Shown: one piece after another, positions 18,025 through 26,316 of the stretch | Layout: each line of letters opens with the position of its first letter | Position numbering within the stretch: the first letter of the stretch is position 1 | Assembly: GCA_041586615.1 (NCBI GenBank) | Contig: JBFGZS010000029.1 | Location: 1 to 54,377, forward strand | DNA: 54,377 nucleotides | DNA from: Motiliproteus sp041586615 | GTDB taxonomy: Bacteria; Pseudomonadota; Gammaproteobacteria; Pseudomonadales; Balneatricaceae | Direction of reading: 5' to 3' | Notes under the pieces: model-generated | What the model saw: only the letters and a program-made list of their open reading frames with translations | What the model was told of the DNA's origin: nothing | Database searches by the model: none | Program-made: the position numbers and the translations under genes

Positions 18025-18164
18025 GGGACGCGATTATATATCCGAGTGTGTGTGAATGCGAGATAACACAATGAACTCGATGGTTAAGTCGTGCAAGGGT
18101 TGTTTCACCGGTTGAAATCTATACAATTCGGCCTTTTTTAAAATTCACAGTTATCGAGTTCCTT

Positions 18165-19532
18165 ATGCAAGAGCGTGTTTCTGTCCACGGGTCCTGGGCG
18201 AGTCGCTGGGTGTTTATTCTAGCGGCTACCGGTTCGGCCGTTGGTCTGGGTAATATCTGGAAGTTTCCGTATATCGTTGGCGAGAATGGTGGCGGCGCGT
18301 TTGTCCTTGTGTACCTGCTCTGTATCGCGTCGGTGGGTGTGCCCATTATGATCGGCGAAGTGCTGGTGGGACGGCGCGGTCGTCAGAGCCCGATTTTTTC
18401 CTTGCGTGAGTTGGCTCAGGAAAGCGGTATCTCGTCGCGTTGGAGTCAGTTAGGCTGGGCGGGCATGTTGGCGGGCTTCCTGATCTTTGCCTTTTATAGT
18501 GTCGTCGCCGGCTGGGTGCTGGCGTACACGGTTCATGCGGCCAATGGTAGCTTCAACGGTATCGGTGCGGCGGATGCCGGGGCGATGTTTGAGTCATTGC
18601 TGGCCGACCCGCAGGCCCTAACCATCTGGCATACCGCGTTTACGGTTATTGTGATATGGATTCTGGCGCGCGGGGTTAATAAGGGCCTGGAGCAGGCCGT
18701 ACGTATTTTGATGCCGGCGCTGTTTGCGCTGCTACTGTTGCTGCTGATATATGCGATGACGACCGGTGCCTTTGGTCAGGGGTTAGACTTTCTGTTTGAC
18801 AGTGATTTTTCCAAGTTAACCTGGAACAGTGTGCTGGTGGCCCTGGGGCATGCCTTCTTTACCCTGAGCCTGGGTATGTGCGCCATGATGGTCTATGGCT
18901 CCTATATGCCCAAAAGTGCCTCGATCGGTTCTACCGTTATGACGGTAGCGGTGTTAGATACCGTTGTGGCACTGTTGGCGGGTATGGCTATCTTCCCGCT
19001 GGTCTTTGCCAATCAGTTGGATCCCGGGGCAGGTCCCGGGCTGATGTTTGTGACCTTGCCCGTGGCCTTCGGGGCGATGGATGGTGGCCAGGTGTTCGGC
19101 TTCCTGTTCTTCCTGATGGTCGGCTTCGCGGCGTTGAGTTCGGCGATCTCCTTGCTGGAACCGTTGATCACCTGGTGCATTGAGCGCCTGGGTCTGAGTC
19201 GCGTGCAGGCCTGCGTGTTGATCGGTGGCCTGGGTTGGGCGCTGGGTCTGGGGGCGTTGGCCTCGTTTAATATCGGTAGCGACTGGTTCTTGTTCGGTAT
19301 GACCTTCTTCGACTTCCTCGATTTTGTCACCGCGAATCTGTTACTGCCCCTCGGTGGACTGCTGTTGTCGCTGATGCTGGGTTGGTTTGTGCAGCACGAT
19401 ATCGCCCGCAAAGAACTCGACATGCGCTCGGAATCGCTGTTTAAACTGCTGATATTTTTGTTGCGCTTTGTCGCGCCGGTCGCAGTCCTGTTAGTATTCG
19501 TGGCCAATCTCTATGCCAAAATGGCTGGCTAG
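18165..19532 (+). CDS. Sodium-dependent transporter of the neurotransmitter:sodium symporter family
   Basis: A 455-residue inner-membrane protein of the NSS (SNF) family with the LeuT fold. The N-terminal signature GSAVGLGNIWKFPYIVGENG covers the unwound part of TM1 that binds Na+ and substrate. AFVLVYLLCIASVGVPIMIG follows as TM2. About eleven to twelve hydrophobic segments are visible. NSS proteins take up amino acids with Na+; here the substrate cannot be told. The gene lies between smpB and ratA, where Pseudomonas has no transporter, so it is an insertion into conserved order. A ribosome-binding site is not obvious. The next gene (ratA) follows after 30 nt, so they may be cotranscribed. 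Confidence 0.9.
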   Translation: MQERVSVHGSWASRWVFILAATGSAVGLGNIWKFPYIVGENGGGAFVLVYLLCIASVGVPIMIGEVLVGRRGRQSPIFSLRELAQESGISSRWSQLGWAGMLAGFLIFAFYSVVAGWVLAYTVHAANGSFNGIGAADAGAMFESLLADPQALTIWHTAFTVIVIWILARGVNKGLEQAVRILMPALFALLLLLLIYAMTTGAFGQGLDFLFDSDFSKLTWNSVLVALGHAFFTLSLGMCAMMVYGSYMPKSASIGSTVMTVAVLDTVVALLAGMAIFPLVFANQLDPGAGPGLMFVTLPVAFGAMDGGQVFGFLFFLMVGFAALSSAISLLEPLITWCIERLGLSRVQACVLIGGLGWALGLGALASFNIGSDWFLFGMTFFDFLDFVTANLLLPLGGLLLSLMLGWFVQHDIARKELDMRSESLFKLLIFLLRFVAPVAVLLVFVANLYAKMAG

Positions 19533-19562
19533 CCGGTCGGTATCCAGAAGCAGGGAAGGGTT

Positions 19563-20000
19563 ATGGCTGTAACACAGGTAGATCGCAGTGCGCTGGTTTT
19601 ACATACAGCGCAGCAAATGTATGATCTGGTAAACGACGTCTTGTCCTATCCTGACTTCCTGCCCTGGTGCTCCGCATCAGAGATTGTTGAGTCGTCGGAG
19701 GATGAGCTGGTGGCACGGCTGCATGTTGCCAAAGCGGGCTTTAAATACAGCTTTGCGACCCGTAACCGTCTGACGCCACCGCTGTCTATTAGCGTAGAGC
19801 TGGTCGAAGGACCGTTCAGTTCGCTGGTGGGGAGTTGGACGTTCACGCCACTTAGCGAAGAAGCCTGCAAAGTTGCTCTTTCGCTGCGTTTTGACTTTCA
19901 CGGCAAGCTGACAGGGTTGGCCATGGGCAAGGTGTTTAATCAGATTGCTGTGGCCATGATGGATTCTTTCTGTAAGCAGGCCGATAAACGGTTTGGATAA
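19563..20000 (+). CDS. ratA: RatA / COQ10-type START-domain protein
   Basis: A 145-residue START-like protein of the RatA/COQ10 family. VDRSALVLHTAQQMYDLVND and YPDFLPWCSASEIV are hallmark segments. The family includes E. coli RatA, reported to block 70S ribosome association, and mitochondrial COQ10, which binds ubiquinone. The domain and conserved position suggest a role in ubiquinone or lipid handling as much as translation, so the toxin label should be treated with care. GGAAGGG lies just before the ATG. It is followed 12 nt later by the ratB gene, which is probably cotranscribed. Confidence 0.9.
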   Translation: MAVTQVDRSALVLHTAQQMYDLVNDVLSYPDFLPWCSASEIVESSEDELVARLHVAKAGFKYSFATRNRLTPPLSISVELVEGPFSSLVGSWTFTPLSEEACKVALSLRFDFHGKLTGLAMGKVFNQIAVAMMDSFCKQADKRFG

Positions 20001-20012
20001 CAAGGTGAGGCT

Positions 20013-20315
20013 ATGATCAAGGTCGAGGTGGTTTATGCACTGCCGGATGAGCAGAAGATAATTGCCGTTAAACTGGACGAGGCCTGCTCGGTCTATGATG
20101 CGGCGGTTCGCTCGCGCATTGTTGAACAGTTTCCCGAGATCGATCTGGCGAGCTGTAAGCTGGGCATCTTTGGCCGCGTTATCCCCAAGCCTAAAGATGA
20201 GTTGGTGCGTGATGGACAGCGTATCGAAATCTATCGCCCCCTTACGATCGATCCGAAAGCGGCGCGGGCGAACCGCGCCGCTAAAGCGAAAGCCGCGAAA
20301 GACAGCGCCGACTGA
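20013..20315 (+). CDS. ratB: RnfH-family ubiquitin-like protein RatB
   Basis: A 100-residue member of the RnfH/UPF0125 family, with a beta-grasp (ubiquitin-like) fold. It begins IKVEVVYALPDEQKIIAVKL and contains LGIFGRVIPKPKDELVRDGQ and IEIYRPLTIDPKAAR, all typical. AAGGTGAGG lies just upstream of the ATG. The tail is Ala/Lys-rich. The gene pairs with ratA as in most gammaproteobacteria. Its molecular role is not established; it should not be taken as an antitoxin on position alone. Confidence 0.92.
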   Translation: MIKVEVVYALPDEQKIIAVKLDEACSVYDAAVRSRIVEQFPEIDLASCKLGIFGRVIPKPKDELVRDGQRIEIYRPLTIDPKAARANRAAKAKAAKDSAD

Positions 20316-20417
20316 GTGGCGCAGTGCTTTTTATATCGGAGATGACGTAGCCGGATGAAGGAGCGGCGCAAGGATCTGCCGGCACTAGTGGCTTGTTATG
20401 AATCGTACGCATAGATC

Positions 20418-20441
20418 AAGCCCGCTGAATGCGGGCTTTTT
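20418..20441 (+). terminator. Rho-independent terminator of ratA-ratB
   Basis: AGCCCGC, TGAAT and GCGGGCT form a 7-bp GC-rich stem followed by five Ts. It lies between the convergent ratB and bamE genes. It may partly serve bamE too, although the reverse-strand U-tract is short. Confidence 0.88.
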
Positions 20442-20444
20442 GCA

Positions 20445-20783
20445 TTATGGGGTGAGTTGCGCGTTGGTCGGGCGTAGATCGCCGCTGATCTGCACCAGCT
20501 TGTCGTCGTTAAACCGAATGGTGACACGTTGTTCGGTCCGCTCGCCATTGCCTTTTTGCAGGTAGAAAAGATAATCCCAGCGGTCGGGGGCAAATGTGCT
20601 CTGGACCAGCGGTGTGCCGAGCACGAAGCGAACCTGCTCAGGCGTCATACCGGGTTTAAGCTGATCGACCATTTCTTGATCTATACTGTTGCCCTGATGG
20701 ATGTCAATTCGGTGCACCCCGGGAAAGAAGGTGCAGCCCGATAAGACGGTCAGGGTAAGAATGCCAATAATAATACGTCGCAT
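20445..20783 (-). CDS. bamE: Outer membrane protein assembly lipoprotein BamE (SmpA/OmlA)
   Basis: BamE is a small lipoprotein of the BAM complex that inserts beta-barrel proteins into the outer membrane. The 112-residue product has the lipobox VLSGC with Cys17, then IHQGNSIDQEMVDQLKPGMT, the conserved core of the family, and VRFVLGTPLVQSTFAPDRWD. The start is the ATG at 20783; an in-frame TTG at 20789 would add two residues. It is divergent from fur, the arrangement known for omlA and fur in Pseudomonas. Confidence 0.95.
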   Translation of the reverse strand: MRRIIIGILTLTVLSGCTFFPGVHRIDIHQGNSIDQEMVDQLKPGMTPEQVRFVLGTPLVQSTFAPDRWDYLFYLQKGNGERTEQRVTIRFNDDKLVQISGDLRPTNAQLTP

Positions 20784-20865
20784 TTGCAAATAATTTCCAA
20801 AATCGTTGCGTCGAGGGGATAATACCGCATAATGAACTGCAAGCTAAGAGTCTAGAGTCACCATT

Positions 20866-21291
20866 ATGGCCGTTGAAAATCAAGAATTACGTAAAGCCGG
20901 ACTGAAGGTGACCCTGCCGCGGGTCAAGATCTATCAGATCCTTGAACAGGCGGGCGAGGGTGATCACTGGAGTGCCGAGGATATCTACAAGATCCTGATG
21001 GAATCGGGTGAGGATGTTGGTCTGGCGACCGTTTATCGTGTGTTGACACAGTTTGAGGCCGCAGGTCTCGTGGTCCGGCACCATTTCGAAGGTGGCCACT
21101 CGGTATTTGAGCTGGCGGCAGACGAAAAACACGATCATATCGTCTGCGTGAAGTGCGGGCGCGTCAAAGAGTTCAGCGACCGGCAGTTAAATGATCGCCA
21201 AGACGAGATCGCGAAAGATCTGGGTTTTTCCATCTCTAATCGCACGCTGTATCTGTATGGCACTTGTCTGAACGGCTGTCAGGCCGACTAG
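20866..21291 (+). CDS. fur: Ferric uptake regulator Fur
   Basis: Fur is a dimeric Fe2+-dependent repressor of iron uptake genes. The 141-residue protein has the winged helix near the N-terminus (LRKAGLKVTLPRVKIYQILE and DVGLATVYRVLTQFEAAGLV), the metal site GGHSVFELAADEKHDHIVC, the zinc pair CVKC and a second pair near the C-terminus (GTCLNGC). It is 76 bp from the divergent bamE start, so promoters for both lie in that short gap. It ends with its own terminator. Confidence 0.97.
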   Translation: MAVENQELRKAGLKVTLPRVKIYQILEQAGEGDHWSAEDIYKILMESGEDVGLATVYRVLTQFEAAGLVVRHHFEGGHSVFELAADEKHDHIVCVKCGRVKEFSDRQLNDRQDEIAKDLGFSISNRTLYLYGTCLNGCQAD

Positions 21292-21321
21292 TCGGCGTCA
21301 CGCCTAATCCGCGTCGCTGAC

Positions 21322-21364
21322 CCACAAAAAACCTCCTCGGGTAACCGCGGAGGTTTTTTTGTGG
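21322..21364. terminator. Bidirectional terminator between fur and recN
   Basis: CCTCC and GGAGG close a GC stem that extends into an A-run on the left and a T-run on the right, so both strands show a hairpin followed by U residues. It lies between the convergent fur and recN genes. Confidence 0.88.
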
Positions 21365-21418
21365 TCGTTAGGGCTGGTGTGGGCGATAGGTGGATGGGTA
21401 GGCAGGTGGGTAGATAGG

Positions 21419-23080
21419 TTAATAGTCGCGCACGACCATCTCCTCGGCGTGATCCCGCGAGCACTGGGTCACGTCGATTCCCGCGAGCATGCGTGCGACC
21501 TCTTCGACGCGCTGCGGCCGGCTGAGCAGCTCTACGCGGGTCTGATTCTGTTTGCCGTTGCTGTGTTTGCTGACCCGTAAGTGGCGGTGACCTTGGGAGG
21601 CGACTTGCGGCTGGTGCGTGACACAGAGAACCTGGCTATGTTCGCCGAGACCGCGCAGGAGGCGACCGACCACTTCTGCCGTTGCGCCACCGATACCGAC
21701 GTCGACCTCGTCGAAGGCGAGGGTCGGGGTCGCCGTGACTTGGGCGGTGACAACCTGGATGGCGAGACTGATACGCGACAGCTCGCCTCCGGAGGCGACC
21801 TTGGCCAGCGGTTTGGGCGGTTGGCCGGGGTTGGTGCTGATCAGCAGTTCGATCTCTTCGCGGCCCCAGGCGCTGGCATCGCAAGCGACCAGGGCGGCCT
21901 GGAACCGACAGTTGCCCATGCCCAGGTGTTGCAGCTGTTCTTCCACCTGCTTTTGTAAGTGCTTGGCGGCCTTGGTGCGCTGCTGCGTTAACGCGCGGGC
22001 GCTTTTATCGTAGTCGGCAGCGGCGTTGCTGCACTGCAGGCGCAATGCGTCAATCCGCGCGTCAGAAGGGGTTAAGCCGGCGAGTTCTTCCGCCAGCTGC
22101 TGGTGGAGTGTAGGCAGCTCTTGGGGGTGAATGTGGTGCTTGCGGGCGATCTGATAACAGAGGCTGAGGCGCTCTTCGACATTTTGCAGCCGGTTTGGGT
22201 CGAGCTCAACCCGGTCGAGGTAGTGACCGAGTTCGCCGCAGGCTTCTTCGGTTTGGATAAGCGCCGAGTTGAACAGCTCCACGGCGTTATTCAGGTCAGG
22301 GTGATCGATGTTGAGGCTGCTCAGGTGCTGGATGCACTGATTCAGCAGGCTGACGCAAGTGAGTTCCTCGCCTTCGCTGGCGATTTGCAGTGCCTGGTTA
22401 CCGCTGCCTAATATGCGCTCCGCATTAGCGAGCTGTGTCTGTTCTTGCTCCAGTGAGGCAAGTTCGCCGTCTTCCAGTCCAAGTTGATCGAGTTCTTCGA
22501 CCTGATAGGTTAACAGCTGCAGGCGGGCGTCCTGGGAGCTGGCTTGGCGCACCAACAGATCGTGCTCTTTTTGTATGGACTGCCAGGTGCGGAACTGTCG
22601 CCGGGTCTTGTCGGCCGGGGTGTCGCATTTTCCAAAGGCGTCGAGCAGCTGGCGATGAGTCTCTTTTTTTAACAGTTTCTGGTGTTCATGCTGGCCATGT
22701 ATATCGACCAGGCGCTCGCCCAGTTCGCGCAGCGATTGCAGCGGACTCAGGCGGCCGTTGATGTAAGCGCGCGAGCGACCTTCCTGGCTGATTACGCGCC
22801 GTAGCAGGCAGTCGTCACCGTTGCTCAGGTCGTGCTTCTCGAGCCAGGCGCGGGCGATGGGCAGCGCGCTGACATCGAAACAGGCAAGGATTTCGGCGCG
22901 CTCGCAGCCGGTGCGCACCAGACCGGAATCGGCCCGGTCGCCCAGCGTTAAACCCAGTGCATCGAGCATGATGGATTTACCCGCGCCGGTCTCGCCACTA
23001 ACCACGGTCATGCCGCGACTCAGTTCGAGATCCAGGTGGTCGATCAGGGTGAAGTTGTGAATAGTCAATTGTGTCAGCAT
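21419..23080 (-). CDS. recN: DNA repair protein RecN
   Basis: RecN is an SMC-like ATPase used in recombinational repair of double-strand breaks. The 553-residue protein has Walker A GETGAGKS at residues 29-36, a central coiled coil, the ABC signature ASGGELSRISLAIQVV and Walker B LAFDEVDVGIGG. The D-loop and H-loop (VLCVTHQPQVASQGHRH) follow. A LexA-type box lies 24-39 nt upstream of the ATG, in keeping with recN being a strongly SOS-induced gene. It is divergent from grpE and convergent with fur. Confidence 0.97.
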   Translation of the reverse strand: MLTQLTIHNFTLIDHLDLELSRGMTVVSGETGAGKSIMLDALGLTLGDRADSGLVRTGCERAEILACFDVSALPIARAWLEKHDLSNGDDCLLRRVISQEGRSRAYINGRLSPLQSLRELGERLVDIHGQHEHQKLLKKETHRQLLDAFGKCDTPADKTRRQFRTWQSIQKEHDLLVRQASSQDARLQLLTYQVEELDQLGLEDGELASLEQEQTQLANAERILGSGNQALQIASEGEELTCVSLLNQCIQHLSSLNIDHPDLNNAVELFNSALIQTEEACGELGHYLDRVELDPNRLQNVEERLSLCYQIARKHHIHPQELPTLHQQLAEELAGLTPSDARIDALRLQCSNAAADYDKSARALTQQRTKAAKHLQKQVEEQLQHLGMGNCRFQAALVACDASAWGREEIELLISTNPGQPPKPLAKVASGGELSRISLAIQVVTAQVTATPTLAFDEVDVGIGGATAEVVGRLLRGLGEHSQVLCVTHQPQVASQGHRHLRVSKHSNGKQNQTRVELLSRPQRVEEVARMLAGIDVTQCSRDHAEEMVVRDY

Positions 23081-23103
23081 GACGAGAGCCTGCGCCGTTG
23101 GGT

Positions 23104-23119
23104 CTGTGTATTTATACAG
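23104..23119 (-). promoter_or_regulatory. LexA (SOS) box of recN
   Basis: CTGT, GTATTTAT, ACAG matches the LexA consensus CTGT-N8-ACAG with an AT-rich centre. It lies 24 nt before the recN ATG, where it would overlap the promoter. Confidence 0.88.
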
Positions 23120-23144
23120 TAGTTTTGGTGGCGTCGCTATATGT

Positions 23145-23186
23145 CAGCGGATAATTTACTGCGGATAAATTCCAGCGGATAAGACC
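23145..23186. repeat. Three 14-bp iterons containing GCGGATAA
   Basis: GCGGATAA begins at 23147, 23161 and 23175, a strict 14-bp period, in the recN-grpE gap. In reverse complement each reads TTATCCGC, one or two bases from a DnaA box (TTATCCACA). They could be a regulator array or a slippage product. Confidence 0.65.
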
Positions 23187-23256
23187 TGCGGTGGGTCATT
23201 TTATGCGCTGCGCGGTCAATCGTTACCCTGTTTATGAATTTTCTCGCCGCGTAAGG

Positions 23257-23284
23257 GTTGAATCGGTTTGCAGAGCCCCCATAT
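23257..23284 (+). promoter_or_regulatory. Probable heat-shock (sigma-32) promoter of grpE
   Basis: GTTGAAT (23257-23263), a 13-nt spacer and CCCCATAT (23277-23284) closely match the RpoH consensus CTTGAAA and CCCCATNT. It lies 70 nt before the grpE ATG. Confidence 0.78.
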
Positions 23285-23353
23285 CGGGTGTGCATTAAGT
23301 GAACAGGCGGCAACCGTGTTGGGAGTTGCCGCTACAGAATTCCGGAGGCGCCC

Positions 23354-23995
23354 ATGACGCAAAAAGCCAATACCCCGTCCGATCAGCCCAAAGAGCCGAT
23401 CGTCCAGAATGACGCCGAGCAGGCCGCTACTGAACAGGCCGCTACTGAACAGACCGTCGACAGTGCTGCGACGGAAACCGATGCGTTAGAGCAGCTGCAG
23501 ACCGAACTGGCAGCGGCGCTGGAAGCGAAAGGCGAGGCCGATGAGAAAGCCCTGCGTCTGGGGGCGGAAATGCAGAATCTGCGTCGTCGTGCCGACCTGG
23601 ATGTTGAAAAAGCACATAAGTTTGCCTTGGAAAAATTCACCGGTGAACTGCTTCCCGTTATGGATAGTCTTGAGCGGGCGCTTGATGCCGCGCAGTCTGA
23701 TAATCCTGATATCTCGGCCATGGTCGAAGGTATTGAACTGACATTGAGCATGTTCTTGACGGCATTGAAGAAGTTTAATGTCGAGCAGGTTAGCCCCGAG
23801 GGTGAACCCTTTGACCCGCAGCTGCATCAGGCGATGTCGTTGGTGGAAAATCCCAGTGCGGAGCCGAACAGCGTCATGCACGTTATGCAAAAAGGCTATC
23901 TGCTAAACGGTCGCTTGGTCCGCCCTGCGATGGTTATTGTGGCGAAAGCGCCTGCGGCAACCGAATCGGCACCTAAAATCGATGAGCAGGCTTGA
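23354..23995 (+). CDS. grpE: Nucleotide exchange factor GrpE
   Basis: GrpE releases ADP from DnaK. The 213-residue protein has an acidic, Ala/Glu/Gln-rich N-terminal tail, a long helix (LGAEMQNLRRRADLDVEKAH, then KFALEKFTGELLPVMDSLER), and the C-terminal beta domain with GEPFDPQLHQAMSLVENP and GYLLNGRLVRPAMVIV. An exact tandem 15-bp duplication at 23420-23449 encodes a repeated QAATE in the disordered tail. GGAGG sits 5-6 nt before the ATG. A sigma-32-type promoter precedes it. dnaK follows after 222 nt. Confidence 0.97.
   Translation: MTQKANTPSDQPKEPIVQNDAEQAATEQAATEQTVDSAATETDALEQLQTELAAALEAKGEADEKALRLGAEMQNLRRRADLDVEKAHKFALEKFTGELLPVMDSLERALDAAQSDNPDISAMVEGIELTLSMFLTALKKFNVEQVSPEGEPFDPQLHQAMSLVENPSAEPNSVMHVMQKGYLLNGRLVRPAMVIVAKAPAATESAPKIDEQA
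23420..23449. repeat. Exact 15-bp tandem duplication in grpE
   Basis: CAGGCCGCTACTGAA occurs twice in succession. It adds five residues to the disordered N-terminal tail of GrpE without disturbing the frame. Confidence 0.85.
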
Positions 23996-24217
23996 AACGC
24001 CGTAAATCGTACCTATATACCTAGAAAGAAACATTCGGCGAGTTAACCCCATTAGCTGAGCGTTAACGTCGCTAAAGAGCCTTAGAGCGCGCTAGCAAGC
24101 AGACAAAGAGCGCAAACACGATGATACCGACTGGGCCAGGTGCCCACGGTTCAGCCAACACCTATCGGATCCGGATCTACTGACTACCGGGTCTACGATT
24201 AAAAACGGGAGTCGAAA
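23996..24217 (+). other. grpE-dnaK intergenic leader
   Basis: A 222-bp gap with no gene and no clear terminator. CTAGAAA at 24021 and CCCCATTA at 24047 resemble heat-shock promoter elements, but the 19-nt spacing is too long for a good sigma-32 promoter. dnaK may therefore depend on the grpE promoter or on an unrecognised one here. Confidence 0.4.
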
Positions 24218-26140
24218 ATGGGCAAAGTAATCGGTATCGACCTGGGTACCACCAATTCATGTGTATCCATCATGGAAGGCGGTAAAGCGAAGGTTATCGA
24301 GAACGCGGAAGGTGATCGCACCACGCCGTCCATCATCGCGTATACCGATGATGGCGAGATCCTGGTTGGGCAGTCCGCCAAGCGTCAGGCCGTGACTAAC
24401 CCGAACAACACCCTGTACGCGATCAAGCGTCTGATCGGTCGTCGTTTTAAGGATGACGTGGTTCAGAAAGATATCAAGATGGTGCCTTACAAAATCATCG
24501 AAGCCGACAACGGCGATGCCTGGGTGAGCGTTAAAGACAAGCAGCTGGCTCCACCGCAGATTTCGGCCGAAATCCTGAAAAAGATGAAGAAGACGGCGGA
24601 AGACTTCTTGGGTGAAACCGTCACCGAAGCGGTTATCACCGTACCGGCATATTTTAACGACTCGCAGCGTCAGGCGACTAAAGATGCGGGCAAGATCGCG
24701 GGTCTGGACGTGAAGCGGATCATCAACGAGCCAACGGCAGCGGCGCTGGCTTACGGTATGGACAAGAGTCGCGGTGACAGCACCATCGCTGTCTACGACC
24801 TGGGTGGCGGTACCTTCGATATCTCTATCATCGAGATCGCCGAAGTCGACGGTGAACACCAGTTTGAAGTGCTGTCCACCAACGGTGATACCTTCCTGGG
24901 TGGTGAAGACTTCGATATGCGTCTGATCGAATACCTCGCCGAGCAGTTTAAGAAGGATAGCGGTATCGATGTTCATAACGATCCGCTGGCGCTGCAGCGT
25001 CTGAAAGAAGCGGCAGAAAAGGCAAAAGTAGAGCTGTCTACCAGTCAGCAGACCGACGTAAACCTGCCTTACATCACCGCCGACGCAACCGGTCCTAAGC
25101 ACCTGAACGTTAAAGTGACCCGCTCCAAGCTGGAGTCGCTGGTTGAAGATATGGTCAAGGCAACCCTGGCGCCTTGTGCACAGGCATTGAAAGATGCCGG
25201 CCTGTCTGCCTCTGAAATCAATGACGTGATTCTGGTGGGCGGTCAGACCCGTATGCCATTGGTTCAGGAGAAGGTTAAAGAGTTCTTCGGCAAAGAAGCA
25301 CGTAAAGATGTTAACCCCGACGAAGCCGTTGCTATCGGTGCTTCTATCCAGGGCGCGGTTCTGTCCGGTGAAGTGAAAGACGTGCTGTTGTTGGACGTGT
25401 CTCCACTGACCCTGGGTATCGAAACCATGGGGGGGGTTGCGACCTCGCTGATCGAAAAGAACACGACTATCCCGACCAAGAAATCACAGATCTTCTCGAC
25501 GGCTGATGACCACCAAACGGCGGTTACCATTCACGTGGTGCAGGGTGAGCGTAAGCAGGCGTCACAGAATAAATCCCTGGGTCGTTTTGACCTGGCCGAC
25601 ATTCCGCCTGCTCCGCGCGGTGTTCCGCAGATCGAAGTCAGCTTCGATATCGATGCCAACGGTATCCTGAATGTGTCCGCCAAGGACAAGGCTACCGGTA
25701 AAGAGCAGTCGATCGTTATCAAGGCGTCTTCTGGTCTGTCTGACGAAGAGATCGAGCAGATGGTTCAGGACGCTGAAGCCAACGCCGCTGAAGACAAGAA
25801 GTTTGAAGAGCTGGTTGCGGCCCGCAATATGGCTGACGGCATGGTCCATTCCAGCAAGAAGACGCTGGAAGAGGCTGGTGACAAGGCGACGGCAGAAGAG
25901 AAAGCGGCGATCGAAAAGGCAGCCTCTGAATTGGAAGCTGCGCTGAAAGGTGACGACAAGGAGGCCATCGAAGCCGGCACCAAGACCTTGACCGAAGCTG
26001 TCTCCGGTCTGGCTGAAAAGATGTATGCCGAGCAGGCTGCGCAGGCACAAGGCAGTGAAGCAGGCGAGCAGGCGAAGACCGAACCCGCTGACGATGCGGT
26101 TGATGCAGAGTTCGAAGAAGTTAAGGACGATAAAAAGTGA
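24218..26140 (+). CDS. dnaK: Chaperone protein DnaK (Hsp70)
   Basis: ATP-dependent Hsp70 chaperone. The 640-residue protein begins GKVIGIDLGTTNSCVSIMEG and has the ATPase phosphate loops (VYDLGGGTFDISI), the adenosine loop VILVGGQTRMPLVQ, the linker DVLLLDVSPLTLGIETMGG and the C-terminal substrate domain. The acidic end EFEEVKDDKK is typical. Its length equals the usual 635-645 residues. GGGAG lies 6 nt before the ATG. It works with GrpE and DnaJ encoded on either side. A hairpin follows the stop codon, so part of the transcript may end before dnaJ. Confidence 0.98.
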   Translation: MGKVIGIDLGTTNSCVSIMEGGKAKVIENAEGDRTTPSIIAYTDDGEILVGQSAKRQAVTNPNNTLYAIKRLIGRRFKDDVVQKDIKMVPYKIIEADNGDAWVSVKDKQLAPPQISAEILKKMKKTAEDFLGETVTEAVITVPAYFNDSQRQATKDAGKIAGLDVKRIINEPTAAALAYGMDKSRGDSTIAVYDLGGGTFDISIIEIAEVDGEHQFEVLSTNGDTFLGGEDFDMRLIEYLAEQFKKDSGIDVHNDPLALQRLKEAAEKAKVELSTSQQTDVNLPYITADATGPKHLNVKVTRSKLESLVEDMVKATLAPCAQALKDAGLSASEINDVILVGGQTRMPLVQEKVKEFFGKEARKDVNPDEAVAIGASIQGAVLSGEVKDVLLLDVSPLTLGIETMGGVATSLIEKNTTIPTKKSQIFSTADDHQTAVTIHVVQGERKQASQNKSLGRFDLADIPPAPRGVPQIEVSFDIDANGILNVSAKDKATGKEQSIVIKASSGLSDEEIEQMVQDAEANAAEDKKFEELVAARNMADGMVHSSKKTLEEAGDKATAEEKAAIEKAASELEAALKGDDKEAIEAGTKTLTEAVSGLAEKMYAEQAAQAQGSEAGEQAKTEPADDAVDAEFEEVKDDKK

Positions 26141-26147
26141 TCAAGGC

Positions 26148-26174
26148 GGGGCTTCCATTAGGGAGCCCGTTTTT
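26148..26174 (+). terminator. Possible terminator between dnaK and dnaJ
   Basis: GGGCTTCC, ATTA and GGGAGCCC form an 8-bp stem (one G-U pair) followed by GTTTTT. It may reduce dnaJ expression relative to dnaK. Confidence 0.7.
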
Positions 26175-26316
26175 GAGTAACTTGGTAGCGCGGGATTAGC
26201 TTCCCGCGTTGCTGTTTCTGACTGGCGGTGCCGGTTAGTTGAACAGATGATTGCCCTCTTCGCCGTGCGGGGAGGGTGGAACGTGAGCGTCAGGCACACA
26301 CCGAGACAGGCTTATC

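Noticed and set aside
19563..20315. ratA-ratB as a toxin-antitoxin pair
   Set aside because: The families and conserved synteny indicate housekeeping proteins; RatB has no evidence as an antitoxin.
24021..24054. Sigma-32 promoter for dnaK
   Set aside because: CTAGAAA and CCCCATTA are separated by 19 nt, outside the usual range, so it is noted only as weak.
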